The translations under genes were made by a program, and so were the position numbers. Shown one piece after another: positions 1 to 9,503 of a DNA stretch of 64,000 nt. Source of the stretch: Fasciola hepatica (taxonomy: Eukaryota; Platyhelminthes; Trematoda; Plagiorchiida; Fasciolidae); NCBI GenBank assembly GCA_948099385.1, contig CANUEZ040000179.1, forward strand, positions 11,984,001-12,048,000, given 5' to 3'. Numbering within the stretch: position 1 is the stretch's first letter; each line of letters begins with the position of its first letter. The notes beneath the pieces were generated by a model, which did not search any database, had not been told where the DNA came from, and saw nothing but the letters and a program-made list of their open reading frames with translations.

Positions 1-184
1 GGGTTTGCCTTAGGAGTGGGCAGACTGGTGTACCTGCTCCGCTGGATGAAGCGAAGGTTATTGAATGGGGAAATGGAGAGTAATTAAGACCTGGCAATGT
101 GCAGAACGGACGATGTAGTAGTCCGGTGTGGTAACTGGTGCCGCATTTCACTGGGTGGCAGCTAAAGAGGAGGGACTGACTTAT

Positions 185-419
185 CTAGATAGACAGTAAT
201 GGGACCCGATTTAGCAGCCTCCATGGCGGGAATAAAGGAAGGGCGGCGGGAACATAAGAAGAAGAACCATTGAGTGCACGTGAAGATGGAGCAATGGGGA
301 AGTGAGAAGGAGAGATGGAGTGATCAGCTGTCTCTTTTGAGGGCTTGGGACCATCGAGGGCCTTCCTCGTGGGGAAAGTCGGGATAGATCTAATGGTTTC
401 TCTCTGGAGATGGGTTTCA
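185..419 (-). pseudogene. ORF1-like remnant of a non-LTR retrotransposon
   Basis: The minus strand has an open stretch rich in Pro and Ser. It resembles, at low identity, the Pro/Ser-rich end of the ORF1-like remnant at 34545-34940: both have a PSK-TA-H block followed by repeated Pro-Ser-Ser. The resemblance also shows at DNA level around a shared GATCAGCTG/GACCAGCTG and a nearby G-rich stretch. It stops at position 420, where repeat X begins. No start codon or domain can be defined, so this is a fragment. Bases 1-184 hold nothing I recognise. Confidence 0.3.
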
Positions 420-568
420 CCAGCAAGATTTCCAGTCTCCAGCATATACATACACCTCTTAAAGAGGGCGTCCTCCACAACCTCTAGACGAATAGTAATT
501 ACTATTCTTCAGTACTTAAGTACAAATTCAGTGGTAAAATGGACTGTTTAATTTACGCAATTTTCCTC
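420..568 (+). repeat. Repeat X, copy 1 (outside the palindrome)
   Basis: This 149-bp block is repeated at 1093-1241 at an offset of exactly 673 bp, and again inverted at 15530-15678. It contains a perfect 16-bp palindrome (AATAGTAATTACTATT), a perfect 12-bp palindrome (GTACTTAAGTAC) and an imperfect one around CCTCTTAAAGAGG. The copy ends where the left palindrome arm begins, so the join at 567-569 creates a partial tandem duplication. I see no coding function. Confidence 0.85.
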
Positions 569-1092
569 TCCCCCCTTAAGTCTCATGTCGCACTTCCCTC
601 AACCCACCCGGTCACACAACCACCTGCGCCTTTTGAAGATTTCAGTGATGTACTACTTCCAGTTGATTCCGTCAGATATTGAACATTTATACCACTATTA
701 TGCCCACTCCGTTGTAACCTTGTATTCCTCATCTGTTGAAAGCTATTTCACCAAGCTATTACTTATCGCCATTTTTTCATCAGTCCTCCAAGACTGGGCA
801 CCTATGCCAAAGACCACTGAGAATGCAATTTCTCCTAACCTTTGCCAGGTCACCGAACTTCCGGTTGTTTCCCAAGTGTTCCATATCAGACTCTTGCCAG
901 TCTGTCCCGTTAAGCCATCGTCTGCAAGTTTTGACAGTATCATTCATGCACCACCCTCATATGAATGCATAAGACCATCGTTTATCAACTCCTCTGTCCA
1001 CTCCGTTGTCAACTTGTGTTCGCTAATTAACCTGAAACGAACCGTTTATTTGAATCGTGTTTCACCCACCTTTCAACCTTTGTCACTCTGCT
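569..1092 (-). repeat. Segment paralogous to 38.2-38.7 kb
   Basis: Read on the minus strand, and as its mirror at 15679-16204, this stretch aligns at moderate identity to 38200-38720. Shared words include the block around CATATGAGGGTGGTGCAT and GGGAAACAACCGGAAG. It has a 191-codon plus-strand open frame, but I find no domain in it, and the similarity to the paralogue is at DNA level with gaps, so I treat it as noncoding repeat. Confidence 0.6.
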
Positions 1093-1241
1093 CCAGCAAG
1101 ATTTCCAGTCTCCAGCATATACATACACCTCTTAAAGAGGGCGTCCTCCACAACCTCTAGACGAATAGTAATTACTATTCTTCAGTACTTAAGTACAAAT
1201 TCAGTGGTAAAATGGACTGTTTAATTTACGCAATTTTCCTC
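1093..1241 (+). repeat. Repeat X, copy 2 (inside left arm)
   Basis: Same 149-bp sequence as 420-568. Here it is followed by a 12-base C run and then GGGG. The poly-C is probably what allowed the junction at 567-570, because the left arm there starts with a six-base C run. Confidence 0.85.
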
Positions 1242-1661
1242 CCCCCCCCCCCGGGGATACCACCAAACCTTCGGTATCATGCTTCTGCTATTTTCTGGGT
1301 CATTTGGGCTGTTGGTTCAAGTGCATGTCCGTCATCACCAACAATTCCTCCATTTTCCGCCGGTGCTTTTTCGAAGGCTTTCTTTGTCAGTTTACTCACC
1401 TCTGCGACTTTACCTCGATGCTATCCGAAGTATTGAGCGTTTTTCTTTCAACCCCGCTTTGCTTCATCATGTATCTCGACGGCGGAGCTTATCTCACTCA
1501 CTACTGAGAAGTACTTCCACCTGACCTTCAAACGCGAACTTGCCAGGCATTCGTACAATAGACCACTAAAACCTATACAATTTTACGCTGCATTTACCCC
1601 AGTAAATATCCAAGGAACATTTCTGTGACCCCAAATGTACCATATGATCATGCAATCAAGC
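1242..1661. other. Noncoding stretch inside left arm
   Basis: It starts with the 12-C run and then has short open frames without recognisable domains. The mirror copy is at 15112-15529. I see no gene here. Confidence 0.4.
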
Positions 1662-1708
1662 AGGCTTCGGGTGTCCCAGAAATAAACCATTATTATTATC
1701 AATATTAG
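1662..1708 (+). repeat. Retroelement-type 3' terminus with stem-loop and ATT tail
   Basis: A short GGCTTCGGGTGTCCCAGAAA segment contains GGG-TGT-CCC and is followed by AATAAACC and an ATT-rich tail. Similar ends occur at 10287-10327, 10955-10990, 49509-49565 and, inverted, at 27876-27925 and 7737-7775. This is the expected form of the 3' end of a non-LTR element or a nonautonomous derivative. The mirror copy is at 15065-15111. Confidence 0.55.
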
Positions 1709-1724
1709 GTCTGCCACGACTTGG

Positions 1725-1731
1725 TATAAAA
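1725..1731 (+). promoter_or_regulatory. Possible TATA box (TATAAAA) of the MULE relic
   Basis: TATAAAA lies 42 bp upstream of the ATG at 1773 that opens the MULE-like frame, a plausible position for a core promoter. It could be chance in an AT-rich stretch, and the gene is broken. The mirror is at 15042-15048. Confidence 0.25.
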
Positions 1732-1772
1732 AGGTTGTGCAAGGCTGTCACCCTTCAGATGTGTTACCTGTC

Positions 1773-3279
1773 ATGGTCGTTGCCCTTTTTCCCATTGATG
1801 ACTCTGGGAGTTTCTCAAGACACGTAAAGAATACCCATAAATTGCTCTCAAGGTTTGAGGAAGACTTTCGGTTATTTCAGCAACAGACAGGCACGTAGTT
1901 TTAAGTTCATGAGAATGTGAGTGCTGAGAACTGGCTTCGTACGCATCTGGGTGAACATCCAAAACATTTCCCATACTACCGGGTTAAATTTTGCCGCGTT
2001 TACAACCGACGCCGAAATAGGACGGCCATCAGGTATGCATCGCACAGTAAATCTATCTATATACAAATCTATCTTTACTTTTCAGATATCGGAATACTCA
2101 ATGCCCGGCCTTCGTGAGAATCCATGCCGCTGGAATGCAATACAAAGTCGTCGATCAAAGTCTTCAGCATAACCACGATTTCCATCTAATCAGCGATAGG
2201 CTCTACCACAGAAATAGGCGTTTGGCTCCCGAACAAGTGTCCCACATGTTATAACTGATGAGTAATTTTCGTAGATCCAGTGAAATATGCGAAAATGCTC
2301 GCAAAATGTTCAACCGGTCGTTCACAGTAAGGGATATTTACTACAAGACGGCCAAGGTGAAGAAACATTTAACCTAATGACGGCAGATGTTTGCTTATAA
2401 GCCGTCGGTCGTGTAAAGTGACTGTTAGAATGGTTCCTTACCCCATTTGCACTTGTTGCTTCTTTAAGCGGTGGCCGATTTCATGCCGCCACATTTTGCA
2501 TGTGACCAACAAAATATAAAATGGATTCCACAAAATACCAGTAGGTCGATAGGCTGTTGATGTTAGACTACCGTTCTCGGTTGGAACTCCAAAGAGGTTG
2601 TTGACGGAAATTGACGAAATGATGCCCCAGTACAACCCTAGGCCTGAGGTATTCGTCAGCGAAGACGTCGGAAAGGATATATCGGTTGCTTTAGGAGGCT
2701 CGGTTAACGATAAACTTTTACGTTGTTTGTCGGCCGAGAAACTTAGCCACCGCCATGGGGTGCAGGCAAGATATTGACATAAGCTGCTTTGACAAAACTA
2801 CTAACACAACTGTGGAATTTGGAGGCCATCACACTGTTCTTAGGTACCCAGGGAAACTAATTAGCACAAGGCGCAACATTGCGGCTAGGCGGACACCCAG
2901 CACGTTACAGGTACCAGTGGTTCTTACTTCTTCAAAACGTAAGGCGACGGTAGTGCTTAGAAACACGGACGAACAAGACATTAAGATGATAGGACATCCA
3001 TGCCAGCTGGTACAGTTTCGACGTTTGCACACTACAACCTCCGCACGATACCGGATTCAGGAGAAGAGGCTCCATCTGGAAAGACCGCATTTGCCGACCG
3101 TGGAAAACGAGTGCGTCGCCTGTCGTCGTTAGGATCCCGAGGTTGATTCGGACCAGGAAACCCACTGGGTACAGTTCAGCCGTTGCTCGCGTTGGACGCA
3201 CCACCAATGTTCAAACTCCGGAAACAAGGGTCACTAGGACTGCTTCCACTGTCCTGCAGCTAGCCCCGATGAAAGATGA
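1773..3279 (+). pseudogene. MULE transposase relic: FAR1-type zinc finger, SWIM finger and PHD-like finger, no DDE core
   Basis: Exon 1 (1773-2032) starts at ATG and gives a segment with R-F-E-E-D-F-R-L-F followed by ENWLRTHLGEHPK and KFCRVYNRR. A GT-AG intron (2033-2085) joins it in phase to exon 2, which has CPAF then DQSLQHNH. Together these form the Cys/His pattern of FAR1/WRKY-GCM1 domains of MULE transposases and ZSWIM3-like proteins. Exon 2 runs to 2377. A SWIM finger follows at once (CTC at about 2448-2456, then CRH at about 2484-2492; CxCx9CxH). The roughly 250-300 residue DDE domain normally lying between them is absent. Further on, frame +1 has C-x2-C (3112, 3121), then WVQF-x2-C-x4-H-x2-C (3166-3210) and C-x2-C (3241, 3250), a PHD pattern with its third Cys changed to Phe. 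Stops lie at 1896, 1902, 2252, 2375, 2517, 3130 and 3235. A frame change falls between about 2720 and 2755. Domain calls are from motifs only. Confidence 0.7.
2033..2085 (+). other. 53-bp GT-AG intron in the MULE relic
   Basis: The exon ends ATC-AG, the intron runs from GTATGC to a pyrimidine-rich ACTTTTCAG, and the next exon starts ATATCGG. Removing 2033-2085 joins frame 0 to frame 2 through an AGA codon and brings KFC and CPAF into the spacing expected for a FAR1-type finger. The match of splice signals, phase and domain makes this a convincing small intron. Its mirror copy is at 14688-14740. Confidence 0.75.
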
Positions 3280-3845
3280 GTTAGTTAAAATTGCGATTCT
3301 CATTTTGCCTCGTACATAGTAAGCACAGATGATAAATGTTTTCATTTTCACTTTACTACATCACGGGTGCTGGACGCGGTTAGATCCACCGTTATGACCG
3401 CCGAACTTCGGCTGGGATTAGGCCACTGTTCTTGAGCAGTGAGGCGGACCGCTCCTCCCGCCCCCAAAAATTAGCCGGTCTTCAGTATTGGTCTCCGGTG
3501 CGCGGTCAGTCAAGCACGGAAGTGTGTATCAAAGGATCATTTTGTACAAATGAACCACCACCTTTGAATACGCTTCTTACCATTCATTTTGTCCTCTATT
3601 TTGCATTCGTTGCAAAATGGGTCCTTCCTTTAAGTGCGACGTATTGCGTATTACAATGTGGGTGGGTTGTATAAAGACAAGTGCTCCTAATGGGAGTCGT
3701 GCCCCTTGTGAGCTAAGACTTCTCCTCGCGTAACTGAAGGTTGGCTTAGTTGCGTACAATCTTACAATATTGCGGTCACGGAAACAGAAAGTCGTGCAGA
3801 CCGGAGAAGATGGGCTAAATCTAGAGAAGTACTCCTTACTTAGGT
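3280..3845. other. Noncoding stretch
   Basis: No supported gene. Around 3360-3395 a short segment resembles part of the GC-rich module found at 17140, 20470 and 39680 (a GGATCTAACCGCGTCC-like core on the other strand). The mirror copy is at 12928-13493. Confidence 0.35.
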
Positions 3846-4146
3846 ACAGATATACGTGTGTGTATGCATCTGCATGAAAGTATTTATAAAAGCATGCGTG
3901 TACATGCATATGTGTACACGCGCATATAAATATACTTACGTGTATATCTTTGTGGTTATATACGTAGGTGCAGGTGTACAACATACATATATGTATATAT
4001 TCACACTTACACATTTACACATATACACAGGCATATATATGTGTACGTATATGTATATATATGTGTTTACGTATAAATATATGTATGTATATATACACGC
4101 GTATACGTATATGTATTTACGTGTAAATATACATATATTATTATAT
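3846..4146. repeat. Long alternating purine-pyrimidine tract (TA/CA/GT/CG)
   Basis: About 300 bp consist almost only of alternating pyrimidine and purine steps, a degenerate mixture of ATATGTATAC-type words. The open frames in it are low-complexity (Tyr, Val, Cys, His, Met) and not credible proteins. The tract is mirrored at 12627-12927. Such sequence can form cruciform or left-handed DNA and is prone to slippage. Confidence 0.85.
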
Positions 4147-5292
4147 AATGATAATAATTACCACTTGTACATACATTCATAATTTCAGGTTCGACTACAA
4201 GTATTTAAATTTAGCAACTATGCTTGGTATTTTCCCGATTCAGGTGCACAAAATCGTACCGGTCTACGTCATAATTGAGGCGTACAAAGGGAATTTCAGC
4301 TCCTTCCTTCTAATGATACATTTCGCTGTATATTTCCCCGTTTTGCTGTACAATTCCCGGAACCGTGTATCGGTTACCGTGGACTGTATCTTTGTACAGA
4401 TGGCTGTATTTTCCCACAAATGGCAGCTCAGTTATCGCGCATCCCATCAAATCGACTGCGTATTTTCACATAATGCGCTGTTGGACCAAAGGGGACCACC
4501 CCGTTCGGCTCTGACAGTTCCTCAATTTGGCCTCGACATTCAAATTCATCGGGCGCCCATTTAAATCCACCCTTGGGTTTACTTCAACATCCCTTACTAT
4601 TCTCCGGTGTGCATACACTTATCATACATTTATCTCCTCATCTGCCTTCTGAGTTTACCTACCCCAAGCTGATTACGCGCATTCCTAAATTTTTCGCGAA
4701 TGTTTTGTCCACTTCGTCGCTAGTAAAAATTTGATAATACGTAAGCTGTGCTTTGAGCTTTTCCGAAGTAAACTATTATTATTAATATTATTATTATTTG
4801 TCGGCTGATATATACTCTTGGATAATGCCAAAAGATTGTCGGTCTTGTCTTTGTCACCAAGAGCTAGTAGTCCCTGTGTCACTTCCAGAGCTGCTACACT
4901 TTCGTGCACACTTTTTGGGAATGGACTCGAGCGTAAAACCACTTTGGGTTTGTGCGTACCGAGTCGGCTAACCGACGCTCAAAAGAATACATATCTACTC
5001 TATGGATCTATTTAGCTGTGTTCGTGATCATCTCGTGGCTATTCCACGCCACGTGAACTTCGCACAGCTAGTACGCCACCCGTCGTTGCCAAAGAATGAC
5101 CTTAACCTTGGGTAATTTTGACTTCCACTGTAGGGGTTGATTTCTACTGCTAACCACTCTCAGAGGTGAAAAACCCTCTGTAAGTCTGAATAGCCCCCAT
5201 ATTAATGGCCTCCCTACTTTCGCCAACGGAGTTGCTCGCGTGACCCGGTATCCACTGAGTATCTTACTCTTCCCCCTTCAATTTATTAATAT
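4147..5292. other. Unrecognised stretch inside left arm
   Basis: A 138-codon plus-strand open frame (4148-4564) has no recognisable domain. Within 4320-4420 a GCTGTA-then-TTCCC motif occurs three times. At about 4523-4628 the sequence matches, inverted, a segment at 7890-7990, so part of it is dispersed repeat. The mirror is 11481-12626. Confidence 0.35.
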
Positions 5293-5731
5293 TACTACCC
5301 CCGTAGAGCCGATATAGCACGATTCCCTTCTGAGTTTCGCTTAGTTTTAGTGCGAATCTTATGACCACATGGTCGCTTTTGTCCACTGGCTCGTCTGAAG
5401 TAATTTCTTTAACGTATTTTGGTCGTACCGCTTTATGACTAAATCGGTGATAGAAGGGGTCTTTCCACCTTTGAGTATTTCAGTTTGCGTCACATGCCGA
5501 GTAGGTGCTTGCAACTAGACCCACCGCTGAAGCCAGTGGTCATTGGATCCCCATGGCGAGGTCTCTTTTTCTTATTTGATTTCCGGCAGAATAAGATCCC
5601 CTAACAAGACGAACTCCTTTGTCTGTGACAAAGCTGCGCCTAGCATCTGCCAAAACCCGTTGTCTTCCTCATCCGTTGCTAGCGGTGCCCTGCAAGTGCT
5701 GGTAAAGCAGACTGTCTGTACCTCATCCTGA
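5293..5731 (-). pseudogene. Endonuclease (EEP) remnant of a non-LTR retrotransposon
   Basis: This is the mirror copy of the plus-strand fragment at 11042-11480. Read on the minus strand it gives GDLILPEI (normally GDFNLP-I), then PSITDLVI and, after a frame change, KSDHVVI, which is the SDH box of apurinic-type retrotransposon endonucleases. There are stops after the GDLILPEIK block and further on, so it is dead. No RT follows, so the element is a fragment. Confidence 0.55.
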
Positions 5732-6449
5732 TAAAGCAGGAATCGACCTGTACATCGCCAGGAACTAAGCTACACGGAGCATCCCAGTGATTATGATGGT
5801 TTATTCCGGAGCACCTGAAGCACCCTCGGCAGCGTGAATACACGGTACAGGTGAGCTCACAATAGGAACCCCTGGATAGTCAACTAGATGTATGTAGTAC
5901 GCAGGAGTGTTGAAGTTCTAGTGGCAGCATAAAGAAATGCCCGGCCAAGTGGAATTTGAAGGTCAAGTGGTCGCGTCGCTCAGTGATGAGCAAAATCGGC
6001 TTCGCGGACGAGATACTCAATCAGGTACAGATGGAACGGGAGCAAAATGCCCAGGAATTCGAATATGCTTAACAAGGTCACAAGGGAGACTTTGCTGACA
6101 AAAAACCAAAACAAAAGTGCTTTTGATAAAGCGCAGATGGAAAAAGGGGAAAAGATATTGATAGTGAAGGGTAGACACTTGAACCAGCCGCCCTAATCAC
6201 TAGTGAAAGTGCAGAAGCTTTGTTCCGAAGGGGTTGCAGTGTGTTCTTCGGGAAGAGGAGGTGCTCAGATGAAACAGAACGTCCGAGCCACCACAACTTG
6301 GGTAAAGGCTTTCCAGCGATAGGTTGCGGGAAGACACATATGGCGGGGTATGGAGTAGGTGCCAAGTTGTAAGGATTTTGTAGGGCAGATTAACAAAATT
6401 TTGCAGGTGGGTCAAATAGGATTCGAGTAAATGGGTTGCTTGGGTTAAT

Positions 6450-7640
6450 ACTAATAATATTTGTGTATTTGGGATGGGCCCGAAGCATGCTGCAATTCAT
6501 GTTCAAGTGGTGCAACTGATGACAGAATCAGAATTTACAAAAGGATAAAATAAGTGCACGGGGGACTATAGGAGAACATTGAAATGGAGTGACATGACAA
6601 TAACGCCAGGCAAACAGAAAACCCGTGGCCAGGTAGCCGGTTAGACTACTTTTTGAGTGATGTCAGCTAAAGGTCTGGAGTAAGTGCATAAATGGTATGG
6701 GAAATAATTACCATGGTGGACACTGGAAAGCATTCAAAGGATATTTTGCTGGTCTTTATAAAAAGAAGAATTTATTGAGCAGAGTATGGAGAGTTGCTTA
6801 AATGCTGCAGAATATGAAAGGCATATGGATGGGAATCTCGTCGATGAGTTCGGCAAATTTTTCAATCCATAAAAGGTATGCCAAGGAGTATCAACTTGGA
6901 AGTACAACTGTCTACAGAAACGGTGGTATAAAGTGGTGGCTGGATATTAGAGGTATCAGACACATGGCAAACAGCTGACGTATCTCGAGGCAGGCGGACT
7001 ACCAGAGTGGTGGTGGGAGGATGCAGGTAAGCTTACGGCAAGTTTCCAACTTCATTGAGGGCTAGCAAGAAACGTCAAAGCAGAAAGGGAAGATGAATCA
7101 CTATGGAATGCTCGGTTACGGCGACTACGCTTAGTTTTGCCGGGGAGATGGTGGAGTAGTACACAGGTAAGTGTACATCAATATATGAAGGCCGTCTATT
7201 GTGCTCCATGGAGGAGTGACAGATGAAAAAGCTGCCCGAGTATATCGCGGAAGGTGGAAGTTTATCAAAAGCGAAAGAATAAATTGCTTCAGCCGTGTAC
7301 GTGGTGTCGGAATTAAGAGACTGGATAAAAGGTCAGTCTCGGTTATATAAAATACGAAAGCCACATCTAAAGGGAGAAAGGAACTGCCAGATTTGGGGTG
7401 TGAGAAAAGTGATATTATAGTAGGTGGATGGTAAGTGTACCATTTCGGACGACCATTCTGACAAGAGTGACAAATTGTGGTGACGGATCAGCGAGGCTGC
7501 ACCAGAAGTATACCGGAGACGTTCAAGCATGGAGAAAACGTGGTGATCTGTAAGGCCCAAATAACCCTATGGAATAGCGCTGTACAGAAGATCGGATGGA
7601 CTGACGAAGAATGCGGATAATCACTAATCACTAGCTTCTG
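6450..7640 (-). mobile_element. Dispersed repeat family C, copy crossing the palindrome inner edge
   Basis: On the minus strand this segment aligns to 28855-30010 and, inverted, to 48440-49590. Protein-level traces such as RLRYTS...PSTYYNIT and TPPWSTIDG-like blocks are shared, but no function is recognisable. Similarity to 29560-29760 continues without a break across 7273, showing that the spacer side is the native continuation of this arm. The 3' end at about 6466-6500 has the shared GCTTCGGG-type stem-loop and an ATT-rich tail. Confidence 0.6.
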
Positions 7641-8571
7641 TTACTGTGAGCAGAGCCGCTCCACCCCTTCTTTTTCCGTCTATTCTAACCTGTCTTCAGG
7701 CAACATATCCTAGAAACAGCATTGAGTTATAGTGGCAATAATATTAGTCTATTTCGGAGATGCCCGAAGCATGTGAGATGCATGATCAAATTTTTTTCAA
7801 GAGACAAAATGGACAGACGATTTGTGAAGATGTAGAAATAAGCGTGATAGAAGTAGCATAGGTGGACCCAGAAAGGAGGTTAAACAGAGAGCCATGCGTG
7901 ATAAGTGTATGCACACCAAAGAGTAATGGAAGGAGTGCAAGTGAATCCAATGGTGGATTCAAGTGAGTGCCAGGTTAATTTGAGAGTCAAAGTCAAATGG
8001 AGAATGTGATTGGTCCACGCGAAGACATGCGAAAGCTGACGGATATGCATGAGAGGAGCTGGAAATCGGTATGAGAAGCCGTAGTAGCGGGAGAAGATGA
8101 GGAAAATAGTGAGATGCATTGCAAAGAATCAGATAGTGGCAAAAACTTACTGCGCTGCAGTAAAGGATCGGCGGAATGGGCACGAAACTTACTTTAAAAA
8201 AGGGAGCGAACAATGAAGGGCTTAAAGGGTGGCTCCGATGGCAAAAATGATTTGGAAGGATTCGATACGGTACATGTGAGTCACGGAGGTGGAAATAATG
8301 GGCGAATGTCATGAAGGTCAGCGGAATGGTGACAAGAAAAACGACTGGCGAGGAACTGGAGGATGCAAAGCAAATGCATATAGACATATATATATATGAA
8401 GATCAGGAGCGAAGATCAATGGGGTGCCAGAAAAGGGAAATATCAGCGTTTGTGAGAGGCAGGTATGATTAGATTTAATGGCATAGGATTACCTTGGGAA
8501 TGTCCTGGTGAGGTTTCCTCATGAATGGTGAACATTGTGGAGCGACAGAGAGTGAGAGAGAGGGAATTGAG
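7641..8571. other. Spacer of the palindrome, unrecognised repeats
   Basis: It carries another inverted ATT-tail/stem-loop terminus at 7737-7775, a segment at 7890-7990 related to 12145-12250, and an AT dinucleotide tract near 8385-8397. Open frames here are Ser/His/Pro-rich without a domain. Part of 8300-8400 weakly resembles 18940-19010. Confidence 0.4.
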
Positions 8572-9356
8572 TTTGGAAGCACAGAAGTGATGACGGCGGT
8601 GAAGAGCTCTTCATAAAGGAGGGGATGTAAAGGAAAAGATCGAATAAAGGAGGTATGAGTGAATCTAACAATGTGGGTAACGCAGGCGTGATATGTGGTG
8701 ACGGTCGAGAATGAGAACGGCTTTAGTAAGTGAACGTACACCATTCGGTAGGAAAATGATGGCAGTGAAAACGGCTGGGGAGCGCAGAGTGAATACAGGT
8801 ACAAACTGGTCGGAGTGGTGTAGACTATCAGCGGAGGAGGGTACCCTGGAGGTGAGACTGGCTGTGGAGTTAATATGCAGCACCTGTGGAAGCTAACTGC
8901 GTGGGAGAGAAGTAAGTGGAGGACCAAAGGAATCGGGTAATGGAGGGTCGTATGGTTTAAAGCCGTGAATGAAAATCATTAAGTAACGTTGTGTTTACAT
9001 TAGTTGGAAGGTGGGAAGTCAGACCTAATTGAAAAGCACGCAGAAAATGCCTGTGGCGAGCAATACACGGGACAGATGAGAGTGCCGACCGAAGGGAAAC
9101 AGGTAAAAGACGAATAATTGGATCGTTTTACTGCAGGTGAAGCAGAGCGAAGACCGAGAACGGAAATACAAATCTGCGGTGGGAGAAAGGCATGGGAAAT
9201 GTTTGCGTGTCGGAGTTGAGACAATGAAACTAGGGAGCTGCTTGTTTTTAAGGGATTGCACGAATGGATTGGACCAGACGTTGCTAGTCGGGGCACTGCC
9301 TAGGGGAGGATCCAGAAAAAAATTGCGGAGAAAAGCAAAGAAAATATGGTGACGGT
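8572..9356. repeat. 785-bp direct repeat, copy 1
   Basis: It matches 19170-19954 at an offset of exactly 10598 bp, with about five substitutions seen (for example near 8581, 8585, 8697, 9004 and 9339). The left flanks of the two copies are not clearly alike. The right boundary of this copy is exactly where the LTR fragment begins (9357), while copy 2 continues with other sequence. Minus-strand open frames are shared but have no recognised domain. Confidence 0.9.
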
Positions 9357-9503
9357 TGTAACAGCCGGTCGTGGAAAATCCCCCTTTTTCCCTCGCGATT
9401 CAGTGTTTTTCCCAACATCACTCATTTCCATACACTATTGGCTTGTCTTTACGAACTGGTTGTTTTTCTGGACCAATTGTTGTTTGTTCGCGCCCAGAGC
9501 GCT
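9357..9503 (+). repeat. Truncated BEL/Pao LTR (first 147 bp)
   Basis: It begins TGTAACAGCC exactly like the LTRs at 50726 and 57042 and follows them to CAGAGCGCT with two differences seen (one T fewer in a T run, and G for A in CTATTGGC). It stops at 9503, where the right palindrome arm takes over. The last four bases (CGCT, 9500-9503) could belong to either side. Because the LTR start is intact and sits flush with the 785-bp repeat, it was probably inserted by normal integration before the rearrangement cut it. Confidence 0.92.

Larger units (their letters stand above)
567..7273 (+). repeat. Left arm of a ~6.7-kb imperfect palindrome
   Basis: The arm is the reverse complement of 9500-16204. 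Paired coordinates add up to 16773 across most of the arm and to 16771 outside a C-run (1241-1252) that has 12 bases here and 10 in the other arm. Differences noticed are that run, C1378 (T in the other arm), T2517 (G), C6451 (A) and the pair 7262-7263. Identity therefore looks above 99.8%. Beyond 7273 the family C repeat continues naturally into the spacer, so the inner edge of this arm looks native. The outer edge at 567 looks like a breakpoint. Confidence 0.93.

Noticed and set aside
585..1160. 191-codon plus-strand open frame in the left arm (mirror of 198 codons in the right)
   Set aside because: No domain. The paralogue at 38.2-38.7 kb aligns at DNA level with gaps and broken frames, so it is probably chance in a repeat.
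3846..4146. CRISPR array or telomere-like repeat
   Set aside because: No regular repeat-spacer spacing and no telomere unit; it is degenerate dinucleotide sequence. I saw no CRISPR-like array anywhere in the window.
4148..4564. 138-codon open frame
   Set aside because: Begins in the alternating purine-pyrimidine tract and has no recognisable domain or relative.
8475..8927. 150-codon minus-strand frame shared with 19121-19525
   Set aside because: The sharing follows from the 785-bp near-identical repeat. The five differences do not test coding selection, and no domain is visible.
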